64,000 nucleotides of DNA, taken from NCBI GenBank assembly GCA_937863385.1, contig CALMBW010000021.1:186001-250000 (forward strand). The letters run 5' to 3'. Under the pieces are notes generated by a model, which was not told the DNA's origin, searched no databases, and worked only from the letters and a program-made list of their open reading frames with translations. The stretch comes from an uncultured Actinomycetes bacterium (GTDB taxonomy: Bacteria > Actinomycetota > CADDZG01 > WHSQ01). Shown one piece after another: positions 1 to 7,369 of the stretch (positions within the stretch are counted from its first letter, which is position 1; each line of letters starts with the position of its first letter). Both the position numbers and the translations under genes were made by a program.

Positions 1-111
1 CGAGTGGGAAGAGCCGGCAGAACCGAAGCGGCCGCGCTGCCAGAAGGGCAAACCGGGCTGTAACCGGTAGGCCATCGGTTTCCCAGCGAACCAAGGGGAG
101 CTGGCGGAGCG

Positions 112-1263
112 CTAGGGAGCCGAAGAACCTTCCTGTGCGCGGCTGCGGGGCAGTAGGCACACCATGCACGCCCCCTTACCGGCGCCCCCGTCCGCCCACA
201 ATCCGCCTCCCATCGACGCCATCAGCGCCCGGGAGATGTACAGCCCAAGCCCGATCCCGGAACCCCCTTCGCTCAATCTTCTGAACTTCTCGAAGATCTC
301 CTCGCGCTTGTCGGCAGGGATGCCGGGGCCTTCATCCTTAACGCTGATGGTCACTCCCTCGGGGTGGGTTGCTGCAGCGACCGTTATCGCAGTTCCCTTG
401 GGGCTGAACTTCGAAGCGTTCACCACGAGGTTGGTGAGCACCTGGCGCAGACGCTGGACGTTGACATCGATCCGAGGCAGATCCTGGGCCACCTGCAGAT
501 GCAACGGGTGATCCTTGGCGAGATCCCGCAGTTCGTCGGCGAGGCGCTCTAGGAGCGGCCGGCAGGATTCCGAGGTCGACTCCACCCACTCGGGGGTGCT
601 CTTGACCCGGCGCATGTACATCAGGTTGCTGACCACCGTGTTGAGGTAGCGAGCACGATCCGTCATCCTCCGCACGGCATCACGTCTAACGTGCTCCGGC
701 ATCGTCTCCCAGCGGTTCATCAGCTCGACCCCGAACCCTTGGATGACCGCGAGCGGATTGCGGATCTCGTGTGCAACCAGAGACATCATCTCCTCGGAAG
801 TGAAATCCGTGAGCGCGTCGAGAGCTTCATCCGTTCTGGGTACATCGGTGAGGACAGAAGGGATATCGGATGGTTCCCCGTCGGAAACCTCAGGACGCTC
901 GAGATAGCCCTCGATACGCTCGATCAGATCCCCGGGCGGCGACCCTTTCTCGATGTAGCCGGCCGCGCCCAAAGCGACCGAACTGCGTGCCACTCGCCCC
1001 GCCTCGAACCCAGAGAGCATGATCACCTTGGTTGCCGGAGATGCCTCGAGGATGCGGGGGAGAGCCTCCATGCCGTCCATGACGGGCATCGAGATATCGA
1101 GGAGCACGAGGTCTGGGGTCAGCTTCCGGGCGAGCTCGATGGCGGCACGACCGTCGTCCGCCTCGCCGACGATCTCGAAGCGATCGCTCCACTCCAGGAC
1201 GTGACGGATGAGACGACGAAGCTCGGGAACATCGTCTGCAAGTATCGTCCGCACGCGTCGCAT
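112..1263 (-). CDS. Receiver-first hybrid sensor histidine kinase
   Basis: This 383-residue protein has no membrane segment, so it should be cytoplasmic. An N-terminal CheY-like receiver (about 1-120) has phospho-acceptor Asp56 in DLVLLDISMP and the conserved Lys106. A HisKA dimerisation helix follows, with His165 in SLVAHEIRNPL, then a HATPase_c domain with the N box at Asn282, the G1 box DEGPGIP near 310 and a G2 box GIGLGLYIS. The order REC-HisKA-HATPase is the reverse of ordinary hybrid kinases and suggests that phosphorylation of its own receiver gates the kinase. No partner response regulator lies beside it. The ATG start is preceded at 8 nt by TAGGAT, a possible -10 box. Family assignment is certain; the signal is unknown. 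Confidence 0.93.
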   Translation of the reverse strand: MRRVRTILADDVPELRRLIRHVLEWSDRFEIVGEADDGRAAIELARKLTPDLVLLDISMPVMDGMEALPRILEASPATKVIMLSGFEAGRVARSSVALGAAGYIEKGSPPGDLIERIEGYLERPEVSDGEPSDIPSVLTDVPRTDEALDALTDFTSEEMMSLVAHEIRNPLAVIQGFGVELMNRWETMPEHVRRDAVRRMTDRARYLNTVVSNLMYMRRVKSTPEWVESTSESCRPLLERLADELRDLAKDHPLHLQVAQDLPRIDVNVQRLRQVLTNLVVNASKFSPKGTAITVAAATHPEGVTISVKDEGPGIPADKREEIFEKFRRLSEGGSGIGLGLYISRALMASMGGGLWADGGAGKGACMVCLLPRSRAQEGSSAP

Positions 1264-1366
1264 GGCGACGAATCCTATGCCGCCTGCCTAACCTCCCTAC
1301 ATCCCATCCGGCGGGGGGAGAACCCAGCCTGAACCCCCTTCACGCCATCCTTCTCGGCTCTAGTTA

Positions 1367-1384
1367 CCATAATATGCATTATGG
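1367..1384. promoter_or_regulatory. AT-rich inverted repeat upstream of the kinase gene
   Basis: CCATAAT-ATGC-ATTATGG is a perfect 7-bp inverted repeat in the 195-bp gap between the VOC gene and the kinase start. It stands out as AT-rich in GC-rich surroundings and lies about 100 nt upstream of the kinase ATG, a plausible operator position. Which protein binds is not visible. Confidence 0.35.
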
Positions 1385-1458
1385 GCGTTCTGGTAGAAGG
1401 CTGCTCGGTCAACGCATCCAAACATCCGGCTCGGCTTTTCGGGGGCAGCGATGACACG

Positions 1459-1878
1459 TCACCACGCCCAGGCAGCCCACTTGGTCTTCTCTTCGTCGGT
1501 CAACACTCGCAGCACGCAGAACTCGTTGCCTTCGGGATCGGCCATCACGGTCCAGGTGACTTCGTCGCCTTGACCGATATCGACCTTGGTGGCTCCCAGA
1601 GCCTCTAAGCGGGCCACCTCGTCTTCCTTGGTCCCGTCGCTGGGTCTCAGGTCGAGATGCAGCCGGTTCTTGGACTTCTTGGCGTCGGGCACCTTCAAGA
1701 ACAGCAGCTTGGGACCACGACGCGTCACCGGTAATAGCCCGACCTCTTCGTCGTCGTCGCTCGGCTCGGAATCGGGATCGTCCAGGATCTCGTAGTCCGG
1801 CAGAGCTTGTTCCCAGAATCTGGCAAGGGCTCTGGGATCGTGCGCATCGATCGTCACGAAGTCGACCATCAGCGTCAT
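1459..1878 (-). CDS. VOC (glyoxalase/bleomycin-resistance-like) family protein
   Basis: This is a 139-residue protein of the vicinal oxygen chelate fold: it starts MVDFVTIDAHDP, has a central HLDLRP strand and ends with the ADPEGNEFCVL motif typical of actinobacterial glyoxalase-like proteins (Glyoxalase_6 type). The open frame runs further upstream, but the start at 1878 is chosen because GGAGG sits 9 nt before it and the family begins just there. Such proteins may be metalloenzymes or ligand-binding proteins; the substrate cannot be read from the sequence. An acidic insertion (SEPSDDDEE) lies near residue 50. It follows ppm1 by about 40 nt on the same strand and may be co-transcribed. Confidence 0.85.
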   Translation of the reverse strand: MTLMVDFVTIDAHDPRALARFWEQALPDYEILDDPDSEPSDDDEEVGLLPVTRRGPKLLFLKVPDAKKSKNRLHLDLRPSDGTKEDEVARLEALGATKVDIGQGDEVTWTVMADPEGNEFCVLRVLTDEEKTKWAAWAW

Positions 1879-1916
1879 GGGGTTGATCCTCCTCGTCTCT
1901 CGGCTCCGCAGAGCCA

Positions 1917-2669
1917 TCAGCTTGCCTCGCTTCGCCGCGACCGAGCGAACCTGTCCTTGAAAGCCCACCCGGTCACCTCGATCAGTGCCTCGACCACGAT
2001 CCTGCGCGACATCTTGGAGCGTCCCGAAACCCTCTCGACGAAGGTGATAGGGATCTCCACGATGCGTCCGCCGCTCCTGTGCATACGGCGGGTCATCTCT
2101 ATCTGGAAAGCGTAACCGTGTGAGGAGACCGTCTCCAGATCCTGGTCCGCCAGCCATTCGGCTCGGAACGCACGGAACCCTGCGGTCGAGTCCCTGACCG
2201 GGTAGCCCAGCAAAGTGCGGGCGTAGAGGTTCCCGAATCGGGATAACGCCCGGCGAAACGCTCCCCAGTTCTCCACGCTTCCACCCGGCACGTAACGCGA
2301 CCCGATCGCTAGGTCCGCATCGTTCAAGGCGGTCAGCAGCCGGGGTACCACCGCTGGGTCGTGGCTGAGATCGGCGTCCATCTCAACGAGGGCTCGGTAG
2401 CCTCGCTGCAGCCCCCAGCCGAAGCCTGCGACGTAGGCGCTGCCGAGGCCAGATTTCGTGGCCCGCCTGAGGACCTCGATCTCGTGCGGAGAAGAAGCCG
2501 CCACCTCCTCGACGATCTCGGCGGTCCCGTCGGGCGACCCATCGTCCACAACCAACAACGCAACCGAGTCCCCCGTCGCTTCGAATAGCCGTTCGATCAC
2601 CTCGCGGATCGAATCCGCCTCTTCGTACGTCGGCACTACGACGAGCGCCTTTGCAACCCCCGCAGTCAT
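1917..2669 (-). CDS. ppm1: Polyprenol monophosphomannose synthase (GT2, Ppm1-like)
   Basis: This 250-residue family-2 glycosyltransferase transfers mannose from GDP-mannose to polyprenyl phosphate, giving the membrane mannose donor for lipoglycans and protein O-mannosylation. It opens with ALVVVPTYEEADSI, has the nucleotide-sugar segment VVDDGSPDGT, the metal-binding DxD in EMDADLSHDP, and the RDSTAGFRAF and ITFVERVSGRSKMS motifs of the dolichol-phosphate mannosyltransferase group. There is no C-terminal membrane domain, as in the catalytic half of mycobacterial Ppm1. Its ATG shares one base with the stop of the upstream Lnt gene (TGATG), so translation is likely coupled. In Mycobacterium tuberculosis these two activities are fused in a single Ppm1 protein; here they are separate. 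Confidence 0.9.
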   Translation of the reverse strand: MTAGVAKALVVVPTYEEADSIREVIERLFEATGDSVALLVVDDGSPDGTAEIVEEVAASSPHEIEVLRRATKSGLGSAYVAGFGWGLQRGYRALVEMDADLSHDPAVVPRLLTALNDADLAIGSRYVPGGSVENWGAFRRALSRFGNLYARTLLGYPVRDSTAGFRAFRAEWLADQDLETVSSHGYAFQIEMTRRMHRSGGRIVEIPITFVERVSGRSKMSRRIVVEALIEVTGWAFKDRFARSRRSEAS

Positions 2670-4177
2670 CAGCCCACCGTATCGGAGTGCGGTCGATCCC
2701 CACGGTCACGCCGTCGTAGTCGCGTCGTTGCGACCCACGAAACCACAACAACCAGAGCCACCCAGCAGACCCAATCCCCCCAGCGGGAGTACAAGGTTGT
2801 CGTCGTTGCCATGCGTACGTCCCTTATCAAAGTTTGAGACCGCCATAGGTCCGTTGCGTCCAGCACGGTCCCGTCCGGGGCGATGAAGGCGGAGATGCCG
2901 GTCAGCGCTGCATGAACCACGAAGACCCCGTTCTCAGCCGCGCGGACCTGGCTCATCGCGACGTGCTGAGCTGAGGCCCAAGAGTCTTCCCATGTCGACG
3001 TATTCGTCGCAACCACCAACAACCGGCCGCCGTCTGCCATCCGTCTCCTAACCAGTGAGCCGAAATCGGCTTCGAAAGAGATCACTGGAGCGACCGCCTT
3101 ACCGTTGATGTCGAACACGCCCACCTCGGCCCCGGGGACGGCGTCGCGAGGCACTTGCGCCAGAGCCGGGATCCAATCGAACAAACTGCGAGCCGGAACG
3201 TATTCACCGAACGGCACGAGATGCGTCTTGTGGTACTGATCGACGATGCGGCCGTCGCTGGCCACCTGGAACGCCATCACCTGATACTTGCCGTCGTCGC
3301 GTTCGATATTTCCGCCCACGATCATCGGAGCTCCTGAAGCCTGGGCGGCATCGGAAAGGGCCCGTCGGAAGGTTTCGTCGATAAAGGGGTCTTCTGCCAC
3401 CGAGCTTTCCGGCCACACGATCAGGTCTGCCCGGCCGGCCAGCTCCGATGTCAGCCGTAGGTGATTGTCCAGGATCTCGAGATCCTTGCTGTAGGAGGGC
3501 TCCATGTACCTAGGGATGTTTCCCTGAACGATGGCGACCCTTAGCTCGTCTCCGTCGGCACTCGCTGCCGGGATCAGCGCCGGAGAAACGAGGATAAGCA
3601 GAGCTAGGAGCACGAAGGCTGCTGCTCCCCTACCCTGCCGTCTGGCGGCTGCGGTTGCCGCTTGCAGGATCGACGCATTGCATGCCACCACCAGTCCGGC
3701 GACGAGCCACGACCCTCCAACCGAAGCCGCTTTCAGCAGCCATGTCATGTCGTGCTGGCTCTGGGCGATCTGGCCCCACGTGAAGCCCACCACGGGCACC
3801 ACCGAACGGAGCCCCTCTACCAGCAGGACCCACAGCAGCGCCGGGATGACTATCCGTTCCCACGAACGACCGGCACGCAGCGACAAGCGACCCCAAACGG
3901 CTCCGAACACGGCCACGAAAGACGCTTGCAGCAAGCTCAGCACCACCCAGCCGAGAACCCCGATGATCGACACCCACGTGAGGAGGGTTGCAAAGAATCC
4001 GAGTCCGAACAGAAACCCAAGTCCGGCCCCTCTCTTGCCTCCGGCCCCCTGAAGTGCCCATAGCAACGGAACGATCCCCACCCACATCACGGGGGTCAGG
4101 TCGAGTTCCGGGAACGCGGTCGAACACAGGGCCCCGGCGGCCAGCACGGCCGGGAAGGCTCGCCTGGTGCGGTTCAA
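2669..4177 (-). CDS. lnt: Apolipoprotein N-acyltransferase (Lnt), catalytic Cys replaced by Ser
   Basis: Lnt N-acylates the N-terminal Cys of lipoproteins at the membrane. About 200 residues of hydrophobic helices precede a nitrilase-fold domain beginning LRVAIVQGNIP. Counted from the TTG at 4177, the nitrilase triad positions are Glu257 (VWPESS), Lys317 (YHKTHLVPFGEY) and residue 367, where the usual Cys is Ser (APVISFEADF; codon TCT at 3079-3077). In E. coli Lnt that Cys (387) is essential, so acylation may be lost or altered. The start is uncertain: an in-frame ATG at 4261 would overlap the DUF4193 gene by 79 nt and add a non-conserved tail, whereas TTG 4177 falls just after that gene's stop. 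Downstream ppm1 is coupled by TGATG. Confidence 0.88.
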   Translation of the reverse strand: MNRTRRAFPAVLAAGALCSTAFPELDLTPVMWVGIVPLLWALQGAGGKRGAGLGFLFGLGFFATLLTWVSIIGVLGWVVLSLLQASFVAVFGAVWGRLSLRAGRSWERIVIPALLWVLLVEGLRSVVPVVGFTWGQIAQSQHDMTWLLKAASVGGSWLVAGLVVACNASILQAATAAARRQGRGAAAFVLLALLILVSPALIPAASADGDELRVAIVQGNIPRYMEPSYSKDLEILDNHLRLTSELAGRADLIVWPESSVAEDPFIDETFRRALSDAAQASGAPMIVGGNIERDDGKYQVMAFQVASDGRIVDQYHKTHLVPFGEYVPARSLFDWIPALAQVPRDAVPGAEVGVFDINGKAVAPVISFEADFGSLVRRRMADGGRLLVVATNTSTWEDSWASAQHVAMSQVRAAENGVFVVHAALTGISAFIAPDGTVLDATDLWRSQTLIRDVRMATTTTLYSRWGDWVCWVALVVVVSWVATTRLRRRDRGDRPHSDTVG

Positions 4178-4182
4178 GTCGT

Positions 4183-4743
4183 TCAGACGCAGTCGCGGCA
4201 GAGCATCTTGTCGGGATCCGCCAGCTGTGAACGCTTCTTGACGAGGTGACAACGAGAGCATACGAACTCGGCCTCGTCCTTGACGAGTTTGATCTTCTTG
4301 CGAGAAACCGATCCTTCGGCTAGGGGGTCCGGTCCGAAAGAAAGAAGCTCGTCGTCGTCATCTGCATCGTCGGTGCCACGGCGGGAAGCCGAGCGCTTGG
4401 CGAGCAGGGCGTCGAGACTCGTTTCGTCATCGCCATCGTCATCATCGTCCGTTTGGGTCTTCGCCTCGTCGTCTTCATCCTCTTCATCGTCGTCGTCGTC
4501 GCCGTCGAGCTCTATGTCGATGTCGTCCTCGATCGCAACATCTACCGAGTCGTCCCCAAGGTCTTCGTCGAGTTCGTCGGCATCCAGATCGAGGTCGTCG
4601 ATGTCGTCGTCGTCGATGTCGTCGCCGGCGATCTCGTCATCGGAACCGGAATCGTCGTCGGAGTCCGACGAAGAGTCCTCCTCCAGATCGAAGTCATCCA
4701 CTTCGATCTCTTCGTCGAGGGAATCGTCGTCTTTCTTGCTCAC
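4183..4743 (-). CDS. DUF4193 family protein with long acidic N-terminus
   Basis: This 186-residue protein has two parts. Residues about 1-110 are almost entirely Asp, Glu and Ser with a few Lys, and should be disordered. The C-terminus EFVCSRCHLVKKRSQLA...MLCRDC is the CxxC...CxxC zinc-ribbon-like end of DUF4193, a family nearly confined to actinobacteria and of unknown function. Usual members are about 100 residues, so the acidic arm is unusually long. The GTG start has AAGGAG 10 nt upstream. It is the first gene of a likely operon with lnt and ppm1. The acidic arm could bind basic proteins or cations, but that is speculation. Confidence 0.85.
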   Translation of the reverse strand: MSKKDDDSLDEEIEVDDFDLEEDSSSDSDDDSGSDDEIAGDDIDDDDIDDLDLDADELDEDLGDDSVDVAIEDDIDIELDGDDDDDEEDEDDEAKTQTDDDDDGDDETSLDALLAKRSASRRGTDDADDDDELLSFGPDPLAEGSVSRKKIKLVKDEAEFVCSRCHLVKKRSQLADPDKMLCRDCV

Positions 4744-5557
4744 CTATCGATCGCTCCTTGGGTATCTCGCACGGACTCCTAGGGCGGAGGTTATCGGAAC
4801 CTGGGCCGCAATCAAGGGCCCGGAAGGGGTAGGGATGACGAAGACCCGGATGACGTAGGGGGCCGCAGGTTAGCCGGCGAGCCGGTTATTGCTGCGTTGT
4901 CCCTAGATCACCCGGGTCTCCCCAGATCAAATGTCCCAAGCAACCGTGGGATGCGAACACCGCTCCCGTAACCGCACCGCTTTCCGTCTCACCCCGGTGG
5001 CCGAAGCCCCCGGTGGATCCGGTAGCGCCTCCTTGGTTCGGCTTTCGACCCGGCGAACCGGACCGCACTCCGAAACTCAGAGTTCGGATGGTGTCCGTCT
5101 TTAGGCCGAAGCCTTCGACGTTCTCGGTTCCTTCGGACTCTCGTCTTCAGGTTCCTCAACCCATCCTGCTGCTGCTACGTCCCGAGGCCGTTTCCTGAGC
5201 TCTTGCGATCTCAGTCTCGGTCCCCTCAGGTCCTTTCTCCGGTTCGGTGTCGACCGCTCGAAGCGCCTCGACCCTCTGCCGGTGTCCGGCGGGACTCCCT
5301 TTCGGGTCTCCCGTGGCGATGTGGCTGCCGTTAGCTGCTTGGGACGTTCGTGAAGATATGGAGTTCTGAGGCCCACGTCAACGGGTTCTGACGAATTGAT
5401 GAACTCCTCGCGAAAGTTCTTGGGTTATCCCCATCCCCTCAACAGATTTCTGTGCAGAAGGTGCAATCCCAAGCCCTCGGTGGGTCGATTAACCTCACTG
5501 GGACTTAGCCACCCCGCCGAGGTCCCCCACCGAGGTCGCATCAAGGAGAGCTTTTGG
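4744..5557. other. Long intergenic region without a recognisable gene
   Basis: About 810 bp separate the divergent DUF4193 and yjbQ genes. Short open frames occur on both strands but none has a ribosome site, a family signature or a convincing start. I looked for tRNA, tmRNA, RNase P and T-box signatures and found none. Several short inverted repeats occur (for example CCGAAG...CTTCGG near 5106-5150 and GGTTCG...CGAACC near 5034-5059). The right end (5475-5535) can form a longer stem, listed separately. The region could hold the promoters of both flanking operons and possibly a small RNA. Confidence 0.5.
5475..5535 (+). promoter_or_regulatory. Possible structured 5' leader before yjbQ-proS
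   Basis: CCTCGGTGGG (5475-5484) is exactly complementary to CCCACCGAGG (5526-5535), giving a 10-bp stem closing a 41-nt interior. It ends 8 nt before the AAGGAG ribosome site at 5543-5548 of yjbQ. The position suits translational or attenuation control of the yjbQ-proS-crotonase operon. I do not recognise a known riboswitch or T-box core. Confidence 0.35.
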
Positions 5558-5938
5558 GTGTCGATGATGACCTTTGAAGCTTCATGCCTGGCCAGAACCG
5601 AAGACCTATACGACTTCGTCGATATCACCGACGATGTTCGATCCGCCGTTGCCGGGGCCGGGGTGGATGGGGGCCGGGCCACCGTCTTCTCACCTTCCGA
5701 TCTGTGCCCCTTACTGGTCAACGAGCGAGAGTCGGGCCTCCTGAAGGACATCCGACGTGCCGTCGACCGTGTTACCGCCCATGGGCAACTCCACGCGCCG
5801 AGCACGATCGGGTCCAAGTCGGTCGTCTTTCCGATCATCCAAGGCGAGCTGCGGTTAGGGACCTGGCAGCGGATCTTGCTGTTCGAGCTCGAGAAACCAT
5901 CCGACCGCAAGGTCCTGATCCAGATCGTGGGTGAGTAG
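5558..5938 (+). CDS. YjbQ/UPF0047 family protein, degenerate active site
   Basis: This 126-residue protein matches the C-terminal half of the YjbQ family well: an NE pair, a single conserved His in QLHAPSTIG, and the signature FPIIQGELRLGTWQRILLFEL. Family members such as E. coli YjbQ have weak thiamine-phosphate synthase activity. Two usual features are missing: the HTSA/HTTA motif before NE reads SPSDLCPLLVNE, and the acidic loop before the second His is deleted. The enzyme activity is therefore doubtful. GTG 5558 is preferred because AAGGAG ends 9 nt before it; ATG 5564 is the alternative. The stop abuts the proS ATG with no gap, so the two are co-translated. Confidence 0.75.
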   Translation: MSMMTFEASCLARTEDLYDFVDITDDVRSAVAGAGVDGGRATVFSPSDLCPLLVNERESGLLKDIRRAVDRVTAHGQLHAPSTIGSKSVVFPIIQGELRLGTWQRILLFELEKPSDRKVLIQIVGE

Positions 5939-7369
5939 ATGAACAAGCTCCCGAAGGTGTCCGAGGATTTCCCGGGTTGGTACCAGGCCGTCGTCCGGGA
6001 AGCCGGGTTGGCCGAGAACGGGCCGGCGCGGGGGTCCCAGATCATCAAACCGTTCGGTTGGAGCATCTGGGAGTCGATCTGGCGCGAGCTCGACGACCGA
6101 TTCAAGGCGACCGGACACGAGAACATGATGTTCCCCCTGCTGATGCCCACGAAGCTGTTCGAGGCCGAGGCGCAACACGTCGAGGGATTCGCTCCCGAGG
6201 TCGCCGTCGTGACCCACGGTGGCGGCGAAGAGCTGGAAGAGCCGCTCGCCATCAGGCCCACTTCGGAGGCATTGATCTGGGATGCCTACTCTCGCTGGAT
6301 CCAGAGCTACCGGGACCTGCCACTGCTCTACAACCAGTGGTGCAACGTGCTGAGGTGGGAGAAGCGATCGCGGCTGTTCCTGCGAACGTCGGAGTTCTGG
6401 TGGCAAGAAGGCCACACGGCCCATGCGTCACGCCAAGAAGCATGGGAGGAAACGTTGCGGATGCTAGAGGTCTACCGAGAGGTGATCGAGGACGTCTGTG
6501 CTATCCCCGTTTATCGGGGTCGCAAGTCTCCCAGCGAGCGCTTCGCCGGCGCCGACGAGACCACCACTCTCGAAGGCATGATGCGCGACACCAAAGCGCT
6601 TCAGTGCTGCACCAGCCACTTCCTCGGTCAGAACTTCTCCAAGGCGTACAACGTCCAGTATCTGAACCCAGACGGCGAGCAGGAGTACGCGTGGGGCACC
6701 TCCTGGGGCCTGTCGACCCGGTCCGTGGGAGCCGTGATCATGACCCACGGGGACGACAAGGGGTTGCGACTCCCCTACCAGGTTGCACCGACGCAGGTTG
6801 TGATCGTGCCCATCTATCGCTCCGACGATGAACGCTCGACCGTCATGGAACGCGCCGACAACGTGCGCAACGCTCTGGTCAAAGACGGTATCCGGGTGAA
6901 GATCGATGATCGTGACCAGTTCCGGCCCGGCTACAAGTTCGCTGAGTGGGAACTGAAAGGCATCCCGATCCGCATCGAGCTTGGCCCGCGCGATGTCGGC
7001 AACGACGAGCTGATCGTTGCCGACAGGGTCACCTCGGAGAAGTCCGCGGTATCCACCTCGGTGGCCGTCAGCGGGATGGCGGACGTACTGAAGAGTTCAT
7101 GGCAAGCCCTCTACGACGACGCGACCCGCTTCAGGGACTCCAACACCTACGACTTCTCCACCTTCGAAGAGATAGCCGAAGGCATCGAATCCAAAGGTGG
7201 TTTCTGGCGTGGGATCTGGTGCGGAGACGAGACCTGTGAAACCAAGGTCACCGAAGCGACGAAGGCGACGATCCGAACGGTTCCCCTCGACAAGGAAGAC
7301 CCCCACGGCAGTTGCATCGTGTGCGGGAAAGCGGGCGAGGAAACCGCCATCTGGGGCCGGGCTTACTGA
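5939..7369 (+). CDS. proS: Prolyl-tRNA synthetase, archaeal/eukaryotic type
   Basis: ProS charges tRNA-Pro. The 476-residue length, absence of the bacterial editing insertion, and the C-terminal zinc-binding extension place it in the archaeal/eukaryote-like class found in some bacteria, not the E. coli type. Class II features are the proline-binding TSE at 108-110, motif 2 around 139-165 (LRWEKRSRLFLRT), and motif 3 beginning GTSWGLSTR. The C-terminal domain has Cys428, Cys433, Cys459 and Cys462 and ends in Tyr, whose carboxylate reaches the active site in this class. It lies directly behind yjbQ and its stop overlaps the next start by one base (TGATG). Confidence 0.96.
   Translation: MNKLPKVSEDFPGWYQAVVREAGLAENGPARGSQIIKPFGWSIWESIWRELDDRFKATGHENMMFPLLMPTKLFEAEAQHVEGFAPEVAVVTHGGGEELEEPLAIRPTSEALIWDAYSRWIQSYRDLPLLYNQWCNVLRWEKRSRLFLRTSEFWWQEGHTAHASRQEAWEETLRMLEVYREVIEDVCAIPVYRGRKSPSERFAGADETTTLEGMMRDTKALQCCTSHFLGQNFSKAYNVQYLNPDGEQEYAWGTSWGLSTRSVGAVIMTHGDDKGLRLPYQVAPTQVVIVPIYRSDDERSTVMERADNVRNALVKDGIRVKIDDRDQFRPGYKFAEWELKGIPIRIELGPRDVGNDELIVADRVTSEKSAVSTSVAVSGMADVLKSSWQALYDDATRFRDSNTYDFSTFEEIAEGIESKGGFWRGIWCGDETCETKVTEATKATIRTVPLDKEDPHGSCIVCGKAGEETAIWGRAY

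Noticed and set aside
1-70. Possible C-terminus of a plus-strand gene at the left edge (frame 2 reads ...RPRCQKGKPGCNR-stop)
   Set aside because: Only 22 residues are available and another frame also ends nearby; no family signature, so it cannot be told from chance.
4280-4858. 192-residue Ser-rich ORF on the plus strand
   Set aside because: It is the antisense shadow of the acidic DUF4193 gene (Asp/Glu codons read as Ser and Val), with no start signal of its own.
5010-5060. GGTGGATCCGGTAG segment resembling a T-box core upstream of proS
   Set aside because: It does not match the conserved T-box sequence, is 500 nt from the operon and has no paired terminator.
5101-5376. 91-residue minus-strand ORF in the long intergenic region
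   Set aside because: Arg/Pro-rich, no ribosome site, no homology I recognise, and other frames look equally open.
5425-6424. Two long antisense ORFs across yjbQ and proS
   Set aside because: They lie opposite strongly conserved coding sequence and have no recognisable domains.
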